From Streptomyces griseoviridis (GTDB lineage Bacteria > Actinomycetota > Actinomycetes > Streptomycetales > Streptomycetaceae): DNA of 64,000 nt. Made by a program: the position numbers and the translations under genes. Below are positions 50,538 through 59,632 of the stretch, piece by piece. Below the pieces are notes generated by a model. The model had not been told where the DNA came from, searched no databases, and was given only the letters and a program-made list of their open reading frames with translations. Numbering within the stretch: position 1 is the first letter of the stretch; every line of letters begins with the position of its first letter. Location of the stretch: the NCBI GenBank assembly GCA_014649155.1, contig BMSM01000025.1:1-64000 (forward strand), read 5' to 3'.

Positions 50538-51587
50538 TCAGCGGCGGGCCGCCTCCCGCACGGACCTGCGGGGAACCGGCCGCCGGCGCTGCGCCGTGTC
50601 GGCGAGCAGCCGCCGCACGGAGTGGTTGTCCACGGGGTTGAGGTCGCTGCCGGGTGGCACGATCTCGTCGATCCGGTCGAGGACCTCGTCGTCCAGGACC
50701 GTCCCGGCACCGGCGAGCAGGTCGGTGAGCTGGTCCACGGTACGGGGCCCGATGATCACCGAGGTCACGGCCGGGTGGGCCTGGACGAAGCCGAGAGCGA
50801 GATGGGTGAGCGGCATCCCGGCCTCCGCCGCCAGCGCCCGCAGCCGGCCCACCGCCCGTGCCTTGGCCGCGTTCGCGGGCACGGCGGGGTCGAACCGCTG
50901 CGGTTCCAGCACCGTACGGCCCTCGCCCGGGGTGGCGTCACGGTCCGAGAGCCAGCCCGCGCTCAGCGGTCCCCAGGCGAGGACGCCCATGCCGTGCCGC
51001 CGCGCGGTCGGCAGGACGTGCATCTCCACGCTCCGGCTGAGGACGGAGTACGCGGGCTGCTCGGAGCGGAAGTGCACATGGCCGCGCCGCTCGGCGGTCC
51101 AGCGGGCCTCGACCAGCTGGTCGGCGGGGAAGTTGGAGGTGCCGATCGCCCGGACCTTTCCCGACCGCACCAGGTCCGACAGGGCGGAGAGCGTCTCGTC
51201 GATGTCGGTGTCGGGGTCGACTCCGTGCACCTGGTAGAGGTCGATGTGGTCCGTGCCCAGCCGGCGCAGGCTGTCCTCGACCGCCCGCATGATCCAACGC
51301 CGGGAGTTCCCCCGGTGGTTGTCGTCCGGACCCATGGGGCCGTGGAACTTGGTGGCGAGGACGATGTCGTCGCGCCGGCCCTTGAGCGCCTCGCCGACGA
51401 TCTCCTCGGTGCCGCCCTCGCCGTAGATGTCGGCGGTGTCCACCAGGTTGACACCCGCGTCCAGGGCCATGCCGATGACCGTGCTCGCCTCCCGCCGGTC
51501 GGGGTTGCCCCAGGAACCGAACATCATGGTGCCCAGGGCCAGTTCGCTGACCGAGATCCCGGTGTCGCCGAGAATACGCCGTTCCAT
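50538..51587 (-). CDS. Aldo-keto reductase
   Basis: A 349-residue NADPH-dependent (beta/alpha)8 reductase. The catalytic tetrad is visible: Asp50, Tyr55 (DTADIYGEGG), Lys80 (LATKFHG) and His121 (YQVHGVD). C-terminal NADP-binding segment VTSVIIGPRTVDQLTDLL. Mostly typical of the AKR11/12-like general reductases. It follows the amino-DHQ synthase gene by 49 bases, so it is probably co-transcribed and part of the cluster, perhaps reducing a sugar-derived aldehyde. A general detoxification role cannot be excluded. Confidence 0.78.
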   Translation of the reverse strand: MERRILGDTGISVSELALGTMMFGSWGNPDRREASTVIGMALDAGVNLVDTADIYGEGGTEEIVGEALKGRRDDIVLATKFHGPMGPDDNHRGNSRRWIMRAVEDSLRRLGTDHIDLYQVHGVDPDTDIDETLSALSDLVRSGKVRAIGTSNFPADQLVEARWTAERRGHVHFRSEQPAYSVLSRSVEMHVLPTARRHGMGVLAWGPLSAGWLSDRDATPGEGRTVLEPQRFDPAVPANAAKARAVGRLRALAAEAGMPLTHLALGFVQAHPAVTSVIIGPRTVDQLTDLLAGAGTVLDDEVLDRIDEIVPPGSDLNPVDNHSVRRLLADTAQRRRPVPRRSVREAARR

Positions 51588-51636
51588 GCGTCGTTCGTCC
51601 TCCGGTCGTCTCGCGTGCTGAGCAGGGTTTCTTCCG

Positions 51637-52683
51637 CTACGGCCGCCCGGTGCGGGGCATGCCGGCGAGCGTGCGGGCCACGTCGTCCTCCGGTACGTCC
51701 CGCACCAGTTCCACCCCGTCCGGCCCGTCGAGGACGAAGCCCAGACCGCGGGTCGCCTTCTTGTCGAGCCGCATCAGGGGGATCAGGGCCGCGGTATCGA
51801 CGTCCGGCGGCAGGGCGGCGGGCAGTCCGTAGGCGCGTACCACCTCCTCGTGCTCCGCGACCCGGTCGGGACCGATCCGCCCGAGGGCACCGGCGAGGCG
51901 TCCCGCGAACACGGTGCCGATCGCCACGCACTCACCGTGCCGCAGCGCGTATCCGGTGGCGCGTTCCAGCGCGTGGCCGAGGGTGTGGCCGTAGTTGAGG
52001 ATGTGCCGCAGGCCCGTGTCCCGTTCGTCCGCGGCCACCACGGAGGCCTTCAGCCGCACGCTCGCGGCGATCTGCCCGGTGACCGGCAGCCCCCGCAGGT
52101 CGCCGGCGCCGATGAAATGGCAGCGGGCGATCTCGCCGTAGCCGTTGCGCCACTCCCGCTCGGGCAGGGTGCGCAGGTAGTCGGTGTCGCAGAGAACCGC
52201 GGCGGGCTGCCAGTAAGCGCCGACCAGGTTCTTGCCGTGCGCGAGGTTCACGGCCGTCTTGCCGCCGACGCTCGCGTCGACCTGGGCGAGCAGGGTGGTC
52301 GGCAGGTGGATCACGGGCACGCCGCGGTGGTACAGCGCGGCCGCGAGGCCCACGGTGTCGGTGGTGGTACCGCCGCCGCAGGAGACCACCACGTCGGCCC
52401 GGGTGAGCCCGTGGCCGGCGAACGCGTCGCACAACCGCTCCACCGTGGCCAGGGTCTTGTTGTCCTCGCCGTCGGCCAGCGGCAGCCGCAGTGCCGGTAC
52501 GCCCGGGTCGGGTGCCTCGTCCACGGGCCGGGCGGTGACGACGGCGGCCCGGCGTGCCCCGAGGTCCCGGACGAGCGGGGCCAGCAGGTCCCGGGCTCCG
52601 GGGCCGATGTGCACGGGGTAGGAACGCGCGCCCAGCGACACGTCGATGCGCTGAACCGCAGAAGCGTGCCGTGTACGCGTCAT
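51637..52683 (-). CDS. mitP: Amino-dehydroquinate synthase (RifG-type)
   Basis: A 348-residue sugar phosphate cyclase of the dehydroquinate synthase family. It should convert amino-DAHP to 5-amino-dehydroquinate for AHBA. Features: SCGGGTTTDTVGLAAALYHR, VIHLPTTLLAQVDASVGGKT, NLAHGKNLVGAYWQPAAVLC, GYGEIARCHFIGAGDL and NYGHTLGHALE with zinc ligands. The strings SCGGGTTTD, AYWQPAAVLCDTDYL and EIARCHFIGA fit RifG-type enzymes better than housekeeping AroB or valiolone synthases, judged from memory. mitP is the homologue name I recall. No amino-DAHP synthase is seen in the window. Confidence 0.87.
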   Translation of the reverse strand: MTRTRHASAVQRIDVSLGARSYPVHIGPGARDLLAPLVRDLGARRAAVVTARPVDEAPDPGVPALRLPLADGEDNKTLATVERLCDAFAGHGLTRADVVVSCGGGTTTDTVGLAAALYHRGVPVIHLPTTLLAQVDASVGGKTAVNLAHGKNLVGAYWQPAAVLCDTDYLRTLPEREWRNGYGEIARCHFIGAGDLRGLPVTGQIAASVRLKASVVAADERDTGLRHILNYGHTLGHALERATGYALRHGECVAIGTVFAGRLAGALGRIGPDRVAEHEEVVRAYGLPAALPPDVDTAALIPLMRLDKKATRGLGFVLDGPDGVELVRDVPEDDVARTLAGMPRTGRP

Positions 52684-52748
52684 GCGCTCTTTATACGCGC
52701 CCCGTGCGCCCCACGCGAGGCCCCCTTTTCCGCCACCGCCGGCCTGGC

Positions 52749-53501
52749 TCAGAGGATGCCGGTCCGCCCCGCCGCCCAATGGACCTGGGTCTTCACCGCG
52801 TAGCGGGGCCAGGCGCGTTCACCGCACAGGTGACGCACCACGGCGCGGCAGGTCGTCGCCTCGCCCGCGACGTAGGCGATGCCCGGCTCGGGCGGCAGCC
52901 GCAGCCGCCGTACGGCCTCCAGCAGCACCCGTGATCCCACGGCGGAGGCACCGCCCCGGTGCACCCAGGGAAGACCGCGGGGACCGTGCGGGGCGGAGAA
53001 GTCGCCGTCCGGCCCGGTCGTCTCCAGCACGCCGGAGGCCGCCGCACCGGCGGGCAGCGCGGCGAGCATGGTCAACAGGGGGACGGCGCCGGTCTCCTCA
53101 CCGATGAACACGTGGTAACGGGCCCGGGGCTCCAGCGTGATGCGATTGCGCGGCGCCCCTACGCGGGTCCGGGTCCCCGTTGCCACGGAAGCCGCCCACC
53201 GGCTGCCCGGCCCTTCCGGCCGGTGCCGTGCGATGCGCAGCGTCAGGCTGGCGCGCGACGGATCGTGCGTCCACACGGAGTACGTCCGCAGCCGCGGTAC
53301 GCCGTCCACGTCCGGCACCTCCAGCGGCAGGTGCGCACCCGGTTTGCTGCGCAGAACCGCCAACGCGGGTCCCGTGAGCGTCAGTTCCCGCATGCCCGGC
53401 GTGACATCGTGCGCCTCGGCGACCCTCACCTCCAGCATCCGGGTGTCATGGAACCGCCGGCCCTGCCCCGGGCCGCGCGGGGGCATCCTGGAGACACTCA
53501 C
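52749..53501 (-). CDS. Siderophore-interacting-protein-like FAD reductase
   Basis: A 250-residue member of the ViuB/SIP family. FAD-binding barrel with RLRTYSVWTHD (the RxYS motif), and a NAD(P)H-binding half with HVFIGEETGAVPLLTMLAAL and IAYVAGEATTCRAVVRHL. The C-terminus KTQVHWAAGRTG corresponds to the YWRRG-like tail. Usually cytoplasmic ferric-siderophore reductases. It is 65 bases upstream of the amino-DHQ synthase gene on the same strand. It might supply electrons to a cluster enzyme, but is probably the first gene outside the cluster. Confidence 0.75.
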   Translation of the reverse strand: MSVSRMPPRGPGQGRRFHDTRMLEVRVAEAHDVTPGMRELTLTGPALAVLRSKPGAHLPLEVPDVDGVPRLRTYSVWTHDPSRASLTLRIARHRPEGPGSRWAASVATGTRTRVGAPRNRITLEPRARYHVFIGEETGAVPLLTMLAALPAGAAASGVLETTGPDGDFSAPHGPRGLPWVHRGGASAVGSRVLLEAVRRLRLPPEPGIAYVAGEATTCRAVVRHLCGERAWPRYAVKTQVHWAAGRTGIL

Positions 53502-53566
53502 CCGTTCCGTCCTCCTCGCTCGTCCCGGCCGGCCGGACCCCGTCGCCGTTCAGTATGCCGCCGCCG

Positions 53567-53995
53567 TCAGTCGGCCACACCCTTCTGCGCCAGCACCTTG
53601 TCCACGGACACCCGGACGAGCAGCTCCCCGGGGACCCCGTTGCGGGCCCCGAACTCCTCGGCGCGTTCCTCACCCATGTACCGGGCACCGAGCCGGGCCG
53701 CCCAGTGCCGCAGTTCGTCGGGCTCCTCCGAGATCCGGGCCCGCCCCTGGATCACCACGTAGTCGAACGGGGGCCGGTCGTCGTCCACGCACAACGCGAC
53801 CCGGCCGTCACGGGCCAGGTTGCGTCCCTTGACGGTCTCCTCGCCGGTGTTGAACACGATCTCGTCCCCGTCGAGCAGGAACCAGATCGGCGCCACATGC
53901 GGGCTGCCGTCGGCGCGCACGGTGCAGAGCTTCCCGGTGCGGGTGCCGTACGAGACGAAGGCCCGCCATTCGTCGTCAGTCATCTTCTGTGCCAT
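53567..53995 (-). CDS. PPOX-class F420-dependent flavin-fold protein
   Basis: A 142-residue split-barrel protein of the pyridoxamine-phosphate-oxidase-like family, F420-dependent subgroup. Features: GKLCTVRADGSPHVAPIWFL, IVFNTGEETVKGRNLARDG and FDYVVIQGRARI. They commonly reduce small substrates with F420H2. It diverges from the roadblock gene. A housekeeping or general redox gene; no special link to the cluster is evident. Confidence 0.82.
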   Translation of the reverse strand: MAQKMTDDEWRAFVSYGTRTGKLCTVRADGSPHVAPIWFLLDGDEIVFNTGEETVKGRNLARDGRVALCVDDDRPPFDYVVIQGRARISEEPDELRHWAARLGARYMGEERAEEFGARNGVPGELLVRVSVDKVLAQKGVAD

Positions 53996-54101
53996 GGCTC
54001 CATCCTGCTTGCCCGCAGCCCCACCGTGGGGAAGGCTGGCGGGGCAGATCCCCCGGCCAGGGGGGAGACCACGCACGGGGAGCACAGGGGGCGACGGGAC
54101 C

Positions 54102-54512
54102 ATGGCGCAGAACCAGGGGATCGGCTGGATGCTGGACGAGCTGACCGAACGCGTCGAGCACGTGCGGCACGCGATGCTGCTGTCCAACGACGGGCTGGTG
54201 ACAGGCGCCAGCACCGGCCTGCGGCGCGAGGACGCCGAGCACCTGGCCGCGGTCTCCTCCGGACTGCACAGCCTGGCCAAGGGGTCGGGCCGGCACTTCG
54301 GCGCCGGGCGGGTGCGTCAGACCATGGTCGAGTTCGACGACGCCGTCCTGTTCGTCACCGCGGCCGGTTCTGGCAGCTGCCTGTGTGTACTGAGCGGCGC
54401 CGAGGCCGACATCGGGCAGATCGCGTACGAGATGACGCTGCTGGTGAACCGGGTCGGGGAGCACCTCGGGGTCGATGCCCGCAACCCCGGGAGCAGTTCC
54501 CTGGAGCCATGA
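54102..54512 (+). CDS. Roadblock/LC7 domain protein
   Basis: A 136-residue roadblock/MglB-like protein. LDELTERVEHVRHAMLLSND, then GLVTGASTGL and LCVLSGAEADIGQIAYEM match the family. In Streptomyces these proteins are usually encoded with a sensor kinase, a DUF742 protein and a small GTPase as regulatory conservons. Here the partners are missing, so it is an orphan copy. Start: ATG after a GGGGCGACGGG stretch. Confidence 0.85.
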   Translation: MAQNQGIGWMLDELTERVEHVRHAMLLSNDGLVTGASTGLRREDAEHLAAVSSGLHSLAKGSGRHFGAGRVRQTMVEFDDAVLFVTAAGSGSCLCVLSGAEADIGQIAYEMTLLVNRVGEHLGVDARNPGSSSLEP

Positions 54513-54649
54513 CCCGCTGTTCCGTACGCGTGCCGGGAGCGTCCGCGAGGTTGTCCACAGCCCCCGACGGGATGCCGGGCGAACGGCTACGGTTTTCTCG
54601 GGCGAGCGCACCGGGCGCCGTCCGAGCAGACTCCACGGGGGAGACGGCC

Positions 54650-55015
54650 ATGTCCGCAGACATCCTCACACCGGAAGCCGGCACCACCGTCGACCGGGAC
54701 GCCGCCAGGCGTGACGACCGACAGCCCGCTCCGGGCCGAGCCGCACGCGAACCGGGCCCGGGGCCCGGCGAGTCCGGCATCGCGCCGTGCCTCGGCCGGC
54801 TCACCACCGTGCCCGGCGAGGGAGGCGGGGGACGGGTGCGTCACCCGGGCCGAGACCGACCGGTTCCGTGCCCGCGCAAGCTTCGCGCCCGCGTCCCGAC
54901 CGTCCTGACGCCGTTCCGAGGCAGCGGACGGGACTACGCGGCCGGCCCGGACGGCAGAGCGCGGAACAACCCTTCCTGCACCACGGACACCAGCAACCGG
55001 CCCTCCGCGTCGTAG
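54650..55015 (+). CDS. Possible small Pro/Arg-rich protein, doubtful
   Basis: An open frame of 121 residues beginning MSADILTPEAGTTVDRDAAR after a good GGGGAG site. The translation soon becomes Pro/Gly/Arg-rich and low in complexity, and its end runs into the convergent thioesterase gene. Only the first 30 or so residues look protein-like. It may be a short or decayed gene. Apart from this, the 54513-54933 interval holds nothing recognised. Confidence 0.25.
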   Translation: MSADILTPEAGTTVDRDAARRDDRQPAPGRAAREPGPGPGESGIAPCLGRLTTVPGEGGGGRVRHPGRDRPVPCPRKLRARVPTVLTPFRGSGRDYAAGPDGRARNNPSCTTDTSNRPSAS

Positions 55016-55827
55016 ATCCGGCCGCGGGCCAGCCCCCGCCCGCCCGTGGCGATCGGCGACTCCTGGTCGTACAGGAACCACTCGTCGGCGCGGAACGCAC
55101 GGTGGAACCACATGGCGTGGTCCAAGGAGGCCATGTCGAAGCCGCGCGGTCCCCACAGCGGCTCGACCGGGATGCGCACGGCGTCCAGCAGGGTCATGTC
55201 GCTGGCGTAGGTCAGGGCGCAGGTGTGCACGAGCGGGTCGTCACCGAGGGGCCCGACCGCGCGCATCCACACGGCACTGCGCGGCTCGGCGCCCCGGATG
55301 TCCCCGGCCGTCCAGCGCAGCCGGTCGACGTAACGGATGTCGAAGGGCTGTCGCCGTGCCATCCGCTCCAACTGCTCCGGCAGCGCACCCAGGTGCTCCC
55401 GGACCTCGTCGGCGACGCTCGGCAGGGACTCCGGGTCCGGCACCTTGCGGGCGGGCGGCAGCTGATGCTCGAAACTTCCCTGTTCAGGCTGGTGGAAGGA
55501 GGCGGTGAGATTGAAGATCGTCCGGCCTTGCTGCACCGCCGTGACCCGGCGGGTCGTGAACGACCGCCCGTCCCGGACCCGCTCGACCTGGTACACGATC
55601 GGCACGCCCGGCCGCCCCGGCCGCAGGAAGTACGCGTGCAGCGAGTGCACCGGGCGGTCGCCCTCCGTGGTGCGCCCCGCCGCGACGAGCGCCTGCCCGG
55701 CCACCTGGCCGCCGAACACCCTCTGCAGGGACTCCTGCGGGCTGCGGCCGCGGAAGATGTTGACCTCGATCTGCTCCAGGTCGAGCAGGTCGACCAGGCG
55801 GTCGGCCGGGTTCGTCTCGGACGTCAT
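54934..55827 (-). CDS. tesB: Acyl-CoA thioesterase II (TesB family)
   Basis: A 297-residue double hot-dog thioesterase that hydrolyses acyl-CoAs. Family features: NIFRGRSPQESLQRVFGGQV at about residues 23-42, HSLHAYFLRPGRPGVPIVYQ, and the C-terminal repeat with LTYASDMTLLDAV and SLDHAMWFHRAFRADEWFLY. These include the Asp, Thr and Gln positions of the TesB active site. A housekeeping gene common in Streptomyces; it is 19 bases from the helicase gene on the same strand. Confidence 0.9.
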   Translation of the reverse strand: MTSETNPADRLVDLLDLEQIEVNIFRGRSPQESLQRVFGGQVAGQALVAAGRTTEGDRPVHSLHAYFLRPGRPGVPIVYQVERVRDGRSFTTRRVTAVQQGRTIFNLTASFHQPEQGSFEHQLPPARKVPDPESLPSVADEVREHLGALPEQLERMARRQPFDIRYVDRLRWTAGDIRGAEPRSAVWMRAVGPLGDDPLVHTCALTYASDMTLLDAVRIPVEPLWGPRGFDMASLDHAMWFHRAFRADEWFLYDQESPIATGGRGLARGRIYDAEGRLLVSVVQEGLFRALPSGPAA

Positions 55828-55846
55828 GGGTGCTGTTCTCCTGTGC

Positions 55847-58360
55847 TCACAACTGGCCGACGTCGGTGACCCGGACGACTGCCCGGCCCTCGGCGTCGGA
55901 GGCCACCAGGTCGACCTCCGCGCTGATGCCCCAGTCGTGGTCGCCGTTCGGGTCGTCGAAGATCTGCCGTACGCGCCACAGCCGGTTCTCCGGCTGCTCC
56001 TCGATCACCAGCAGCTTGGGGCCGCGGGCGTCGGGCCCGGTGCCGAGGTCGTCGTACTCGTCCCAGTACTTGTCCATGGCCTCGCCCCAGGCGTCGGCGT
56101 CCCACCCGGCGTCGCCGTCCAGCTCGCCCAGCTCCCCGACCTGGTCGAGCGCGGCCAGCTCCACCCGCCGGAACAGGGCGTTGCGGACGAGGACACGGAA
56201 GGCACGCGCGTTGGCGGTCACCGGCCGCACCTGGTCGGCCTTCTCCTGGGCCTCCTCGGCGGTCATCTCCGCCGGGTTGGCGAGCTGTTCCCACTCGTCC
56301 AGCAGGCTGGAGTCGACCTGGCGCACCATCTCACCGAGCCACTCGATCAGATCCTGCAGGTCGTCGGACTTCAGGTCGTCGGGGACGGTGTGGTCCAGCG
56401 CCTTGTAGGCGCCGGCGAGGTAGCGCAGCACGATGCCCTCGGTCCGCGCCAGCTCGTAGTGGGAGGTCAGCTCGGTGAAGGACATCGCCCGCTCGTACAT
56501 GTCCCGGATCACCGACTTCGGCGACAGCGGATGGTCACCGACCCAGGGGTGGCTCCTGCGGTAGGTGTTGTACGCGTGGAAGAGCAGCTCCTCCAGGGGC
56601 TTCGGGTACGTGATCTCCTGGAGGCGCTCCATGCGCTCCTCGTACTCGACGCCGTCGGCCTTCATCGCGGCCACGGCCTCGCCGCGCGCCTTGTTCTGCT
56701 GCGCGGCCAGGATCTGCCGGGGGTCGTCCAGCGTGGACTCCACCACCGACACCATGTCCAGCGCGTACGACGGCGACTCGGGGTCCAGCAGCTCGAACGC
56801 GGCCAGGGCGAAGGTGGACAGCGGCTGGTTCAGCGCGAAGTCCTGCTGGAGGTCGACCGTGAGACGGACGATACGGCCGTCGGCGTCCGGGGTGTCCAGC
56901 TTCTCGACGATGCCGCCGTCCAGCAGCGAACGGTAGATGGCGATGGCCCGCCGGATGTGCCGCAGCTGCTGCTTGCGCGGCTCGTGGTTGTCCTCCAGCA
57001 GATGCCGCATCGCCTCGAAGGCGTTGCCCGGCCGGGCGATCACCGACAGCAGCATCGTGTGCGTCACCCGGAAACGGGACGTGAGCGGCTCCGGCTCGGA
57101 GCCGATGAGCTTGTCGAAGGTCTGCTCGCTCCAGCCGACGAAGCCCTCCGGCGCCTTCTTGCGGACCACCTTGCGGCGCTTCTTCGGGTCGTCGCCCGCC
57201 TTGGCCAGGGCCTTCTCGTTCTCGACGACGTGCTCGGGCGCCTGTGCGACGACCAACCCGGCCGTGTCGAAGCCCGCGCGCCCGGCCCGCCCGGCGATCT
57301 GGTGGAACTCCCGGGCCCGCAGTGTCCGCACCCGGCTGCCGTCGTACTTGGTCAGAGCGGTGAACAGCACCGTCCGGATGGGCACGTTGACGCCGACACC
57401 GAGGGTGTCGGTCCCGCAGATCACCTTCAGCAGACCGGCCTGGGCGAGTTTCTCCACCAGCCGCCGGTACTTCGGCAGCATGCCGGCGTGGTGGACGCCG
57501 ATGCCGTGCCGCACGTAGCGGGAGAGGTTGCGGCCGAACTTCGTGGTGAAGCGGAAGTTGCCGATCAGCTCGGCGATCCTGTCCTTCTCCTCGCGGGTGC
57601 ACATGTTGATGCTCATGAGGGCCTGCGCCCGCTCCACGGCCTGCGCCTGCGTGAAGTGCACGATGTAGACCGGAGCCTGCTTGGCCGTCAGCAGGTCGGT
57701 GAGCGTCTCGGTGAGCGGGGTGTACCGGTACTCGTAGGAGAGGGGGACCGGGCGGGTCGCCGACCGGACCACCGACGTGGGGCGGCCGGTGCGGCGGGCC
57801 AGGTCCTTCTCGAAGAAGGAGACGTCACCGAGCGTGGCGGACATCAGGACGAACTGTGCCTGCGGCAGCTCCAGCAGCGGGATCTGCCAGGCCCAGCCGC
57901 GGTCCCCTTCGGCGTAGAAGTGGAACTCGTCCATCACGACCTGGCCGATGTCCGCGTCCTTGCCGTCCCGCAGCGCGATGGAGGCCAGCACCTCGGCGGT
58001 GCAGCAGATCACCGGGGCGTCTGCGTTCACGGAGGCGTCGCCGGTCAGCATGCCGACGTTCTCGGTACCGAAGAGCTTGCACAGCTCGAAGAACTTCTCC
58101 GAGACCAGCGCCTTGATCGGTGCCGTGTAGAAGGTGACCTCGTCCCGGGCCAGGGCGGCGAAGTGCGCCCCGGCCGCGATCATGCTCTTGCCGGAGCCGG
58201 TGGGCGTCGAGACGATCACGTTCGCCCCGGACACCACCTCGATCAGCGCCTCCTCCTGATGGGAGTAGAGCGTGAGACCGCGCTCCTCGGCCCACGACTC
58301 GAAGGCTTCGTAGAGGGCGTCGGGGTCGGCGGTCTTCGGCAGGCGATCGATGAGGGTCAC
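55847..58360 (-). CDS. Ski2-like DEAD/DEAH-box RNA helicase
   Basis: An 837-residue superfamily 2 helicase. Motif I VSTPTGSGKSMIAAG, motif II MDEFHFY, motif III LMSATLGD, and motif VI QIAGRAGRAGFD; the C-terminal 350 residues match the DUF3516 region found in actinobacterial members. Probably acts on structured or degrading RNA. The start is a GTG; the RBS is weak, so the precise start is uncertain. Housekeeping. Confidence 0.88.
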   Translation of the reverse strand: MTLIDRLPKTADPDALYEAFESWAEERGLTLYSHQEEALIEVVSGANVIVSTPTGSGKSMIAAGAHFAALARDEVTFYTAPIKALVSEKFFELCKLFGTENVGMLTGDASVNADAPVICCTAEVLASIALRDGKDADIGQVVMDEFHFYAEGDRGWAWQIPLLELPQAQFVLMSATLGDVSFFEKDLARRTGRPTSVVRSATRPVPLSYEYRYTPLTETLTDLLTAKQAPVYIVHFTQAQAVERAQALMSINMCTREEKDRIAELIGNFRFTTKFGRNLSRYVRHGIGVHHAGMLPKYRRLVEKLAQAGLLKVICGTDTLGVGVNVPIRTVLFTALTKYDGSRVRTLRAREFHQIAGRAGRAGFDTAGLVVAQAPEHVVENEKALAKAGDDPKKRRKVVRKKAPEGFVGWSEQTFDKLIGSEPEPLTSRFRVTHTMLLSVIARPGNAFEAMRHLLEDNHEPRKQQLRHIRRAIAIYRSLLDGGIVEKLDTPDADGRIVRLTVDLQQDFALNQPLSTFALAAFELLDPESPSYALDMVSVVESTLDDPRQILAAQQNKARGEAVAAMKADGVEYEERMERLQEITYPKPLEELLFHAYNTYRRSHPWVGDHPLSPKSVIRDMYERAMSFTELTSHYELARTEGIVLRYLAGAYKALDHTVPDDLKSDDLQDLIEWLGEMVRQVDSSLLDEWEQLANPAEMTAEEAQEKADQVRPVTANARAFRVLVRNALFRRVELAALDQVGELGELDGDAGWDADAWGEAMDKYWDEYDDLGTGPDARGPKLLVIEEQPENRLWRVRQIFDDPNGDHDWGISAEVDLVASDAEGRAVVRVTDVGQL

Positions 58361-58505
58361 ACCCCCATCTTGCCTGGCCCCGGCCCCGATGCGGGAATCG
58401 GATGCGGGACCGAAGATCATGACCGTTACGCTGGGGCGCCGACGGCATGCCGGCGGACCTGGTCAACTGGACAGCGGCACACGAGGAATGGGGCGGGCGA
58501 CGGCG

Positions 58506-59300
58506 ATGATGGGACCAGCACACTCACTGTCGGGTGCCGCGGCCTGGCTCGGGGTAGGGGCGGCGACCGCCGCCGCCGGGCACCCGATGCCCTGGCCGGT
58601 CCTGCTCACCGGAGCCCTGATCTGCGCCGGCGCGGCGCTGGCGCCGGACCTCGACCACAAGGCGGCCACCATCTCGCGGGCCTTCGGACCGGTCTCCCGG
58701 GGCCTGTGCGAGATCGTCGACAAGCTCTCCTACGCTGTCTACAAGGCGACCAAGAAGCAGGGCGACCCGCGCCGCTCCGGCGGTCACCGCACACTCACCC
58801 ACACCTGGCTGTGGGCGGTCCTGATCGGCGCGGGCTGCTCGGCCGTGGCGGTCACCGGGGACCGGTGGGGTGTGCTGGCGATCCTCTTCGTCCACATGGT
58901 GCTGGCCATCGAGGGGCTGCTGTGGCGGGCGGCCCGCGGCTCCAGCAGCGACGTCCTGGTCTGGCTGCTGGCCGCGACCAGTGCCTGGATCATCGCGGGC
59001 GTCCTGGACGAGCCGGGGAGCGGGTCGGACTGGCTGTTCACCGCGCCGGGCCAGGAGTACGTGTGGCTGGGGCTGCCCGTCGTGCTGGGGGCGCTGGTGC
59101 ACGACATCGGGGACGCGCTGACCGTCTCCGGCTGTCCGGTCCTGTGGCCCATACCCGTCGGCCGCAAGCGCTGGTACCCGATCGGGCCGCCCAAGGCGCT
59201 GCGCTTCCGGGCGGGCAGCTGGGTGGAGCTGAAGGTCCTGATGCCGGCGTTCATGCTGCTGGGCGGGGTGGGCTGCGCGGCGGCGCTCAACGTGATCTGA
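58506..59300 (+). CDS. YdjM/DUF457-type membrane-bound metal-dependent hydrolase
   Basis: A 264-residue integral membrane protein with several hydrophobic helices. Motifs: MGPAHSLSGAAAW at the N-terminus, GALAPDLDHKAAT-like (AALAPDLDHKAATIS) and GGHRTLTHTWLW, which are the conserved His/Asp positions of the YdjM family. Two adjacent ATGs could serve as the start. The family has a proposed but poorly defined hydrolase role in lipid metabolism. Divergent from the helicase gene. Confidence 0.85.
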   Translation: MMGPAHSLSGAAAWLGVGAATAAAGHPMPWPVLLTGALICAGAALAPDLDHKAATISRAFGPVSRGLCEIVDKLSYAVYKATKKQGDPRRSGGHRTLTHTWLWAVLIGAGCSAVAVTGDRWGVLAILFVHMVLAIEGLLWRAARGSSSDVLVWLLAATSAWIIAGVLDEPGSGSDWLFTAPGQEYVWLGLPVVLGALVHDIGDALTVSGCPVLWPIPVGRKRWYPIGPPKALRFRAGSWVELKVLMPAFMLLGGVGCAAALNVI

Positions 59301-59344
59301 CGCCCAGCCCCGAACCGCGCCGCGCGTCACCTCACAGCGGTGTC

Positions 59345-59632
59345 TCAGGCGAGGCGGCCGCCACCGCTCTGGGCGCCGCCTCCCTGGTCCCCGCCGCCGT
59401 AGCGTCGCTCGAACCGGGCGACGCGTCCCTCGGTGTCCACCGTCCGGGCCTGCCCCGTGTAGAAGGGGTGGCTCTCCGAGGAGATCTCCACGTCCACGAC
59501 CGGGTAGCTCCGGCCGTCGTCCCACTCGATGGTCCGGTCGCTCGTCGCCGTGGACCGGGTGAGGAAGGCGTAGCCGGCGGCGCGGTCCCGGAAGACGACG
59601 GGATGGTAGTCGGGGTGCTTGTCCTGTTGCAT
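59345..59632 (-). CDS. rpmE2: Ribosomal protein L31 type B
   Basis: A 95-residue large-subunit ribosomal protein. It begins MQQDKHPDYHPVVFRDRAAG and continues SDRTIEWDDGRSYPVVDVEI, ESHPFYTGQARTVDTEGRV. It lacks the zinc CxxC motifs, so it is the zinc-independent paralogue that replaces the Zn-form L31 under zinc limitation in Streptomyces, usually under Zur control. I did not find a clear Zur box upstream. The Gly-rich tail (GGGDQGGGAQSGGGRLA) is normal for such copies. Confidence 0.92.
   Translation of the reverse strand: MQQDKHPDYHPVVFRDRAAGYAFLTRSTATSDRTIEWDDGRSYPVVDVEISSESHPFYTGQARTVDTEGRVARFERRYGGGDQGGGAQSGGGRLA

Noticed and set aside
3879..52683. FR900482-type rather than mitomycin-type product
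   Set aside because: Both share AHBA, glucosamine and carbamoyl. The 7-O-methyltransferase type, the aziridine N-methyltransferase type and the very close MRD favour mitomycins. A close relative with changed tailoring is not excluded.
51637..52683. Housekeeping AroB or a valiolone synthase
   Set aside because: The GGGTTTD and EIARCHFIGA segments and the cluster context fit amino-DHQ synthase better; valiolone synthases have different metal-site neighbours.
52684..52710. TATAAA just upstream of the amino-DHQ synthase start as a -10 box
   Set aside because: It lies about 8 bases from the ATG with no matching -35, so it would require leaderless transcription. Kept as a possibility only.
10259..53501. 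An ansamycin cluster, because AHBA genes are present
   Set aside because: No polyketide synthase or amide synthase is in the window, and MRD, MmcQ, MitM, MmcR and the MitB/C/E set point to mitosanes.
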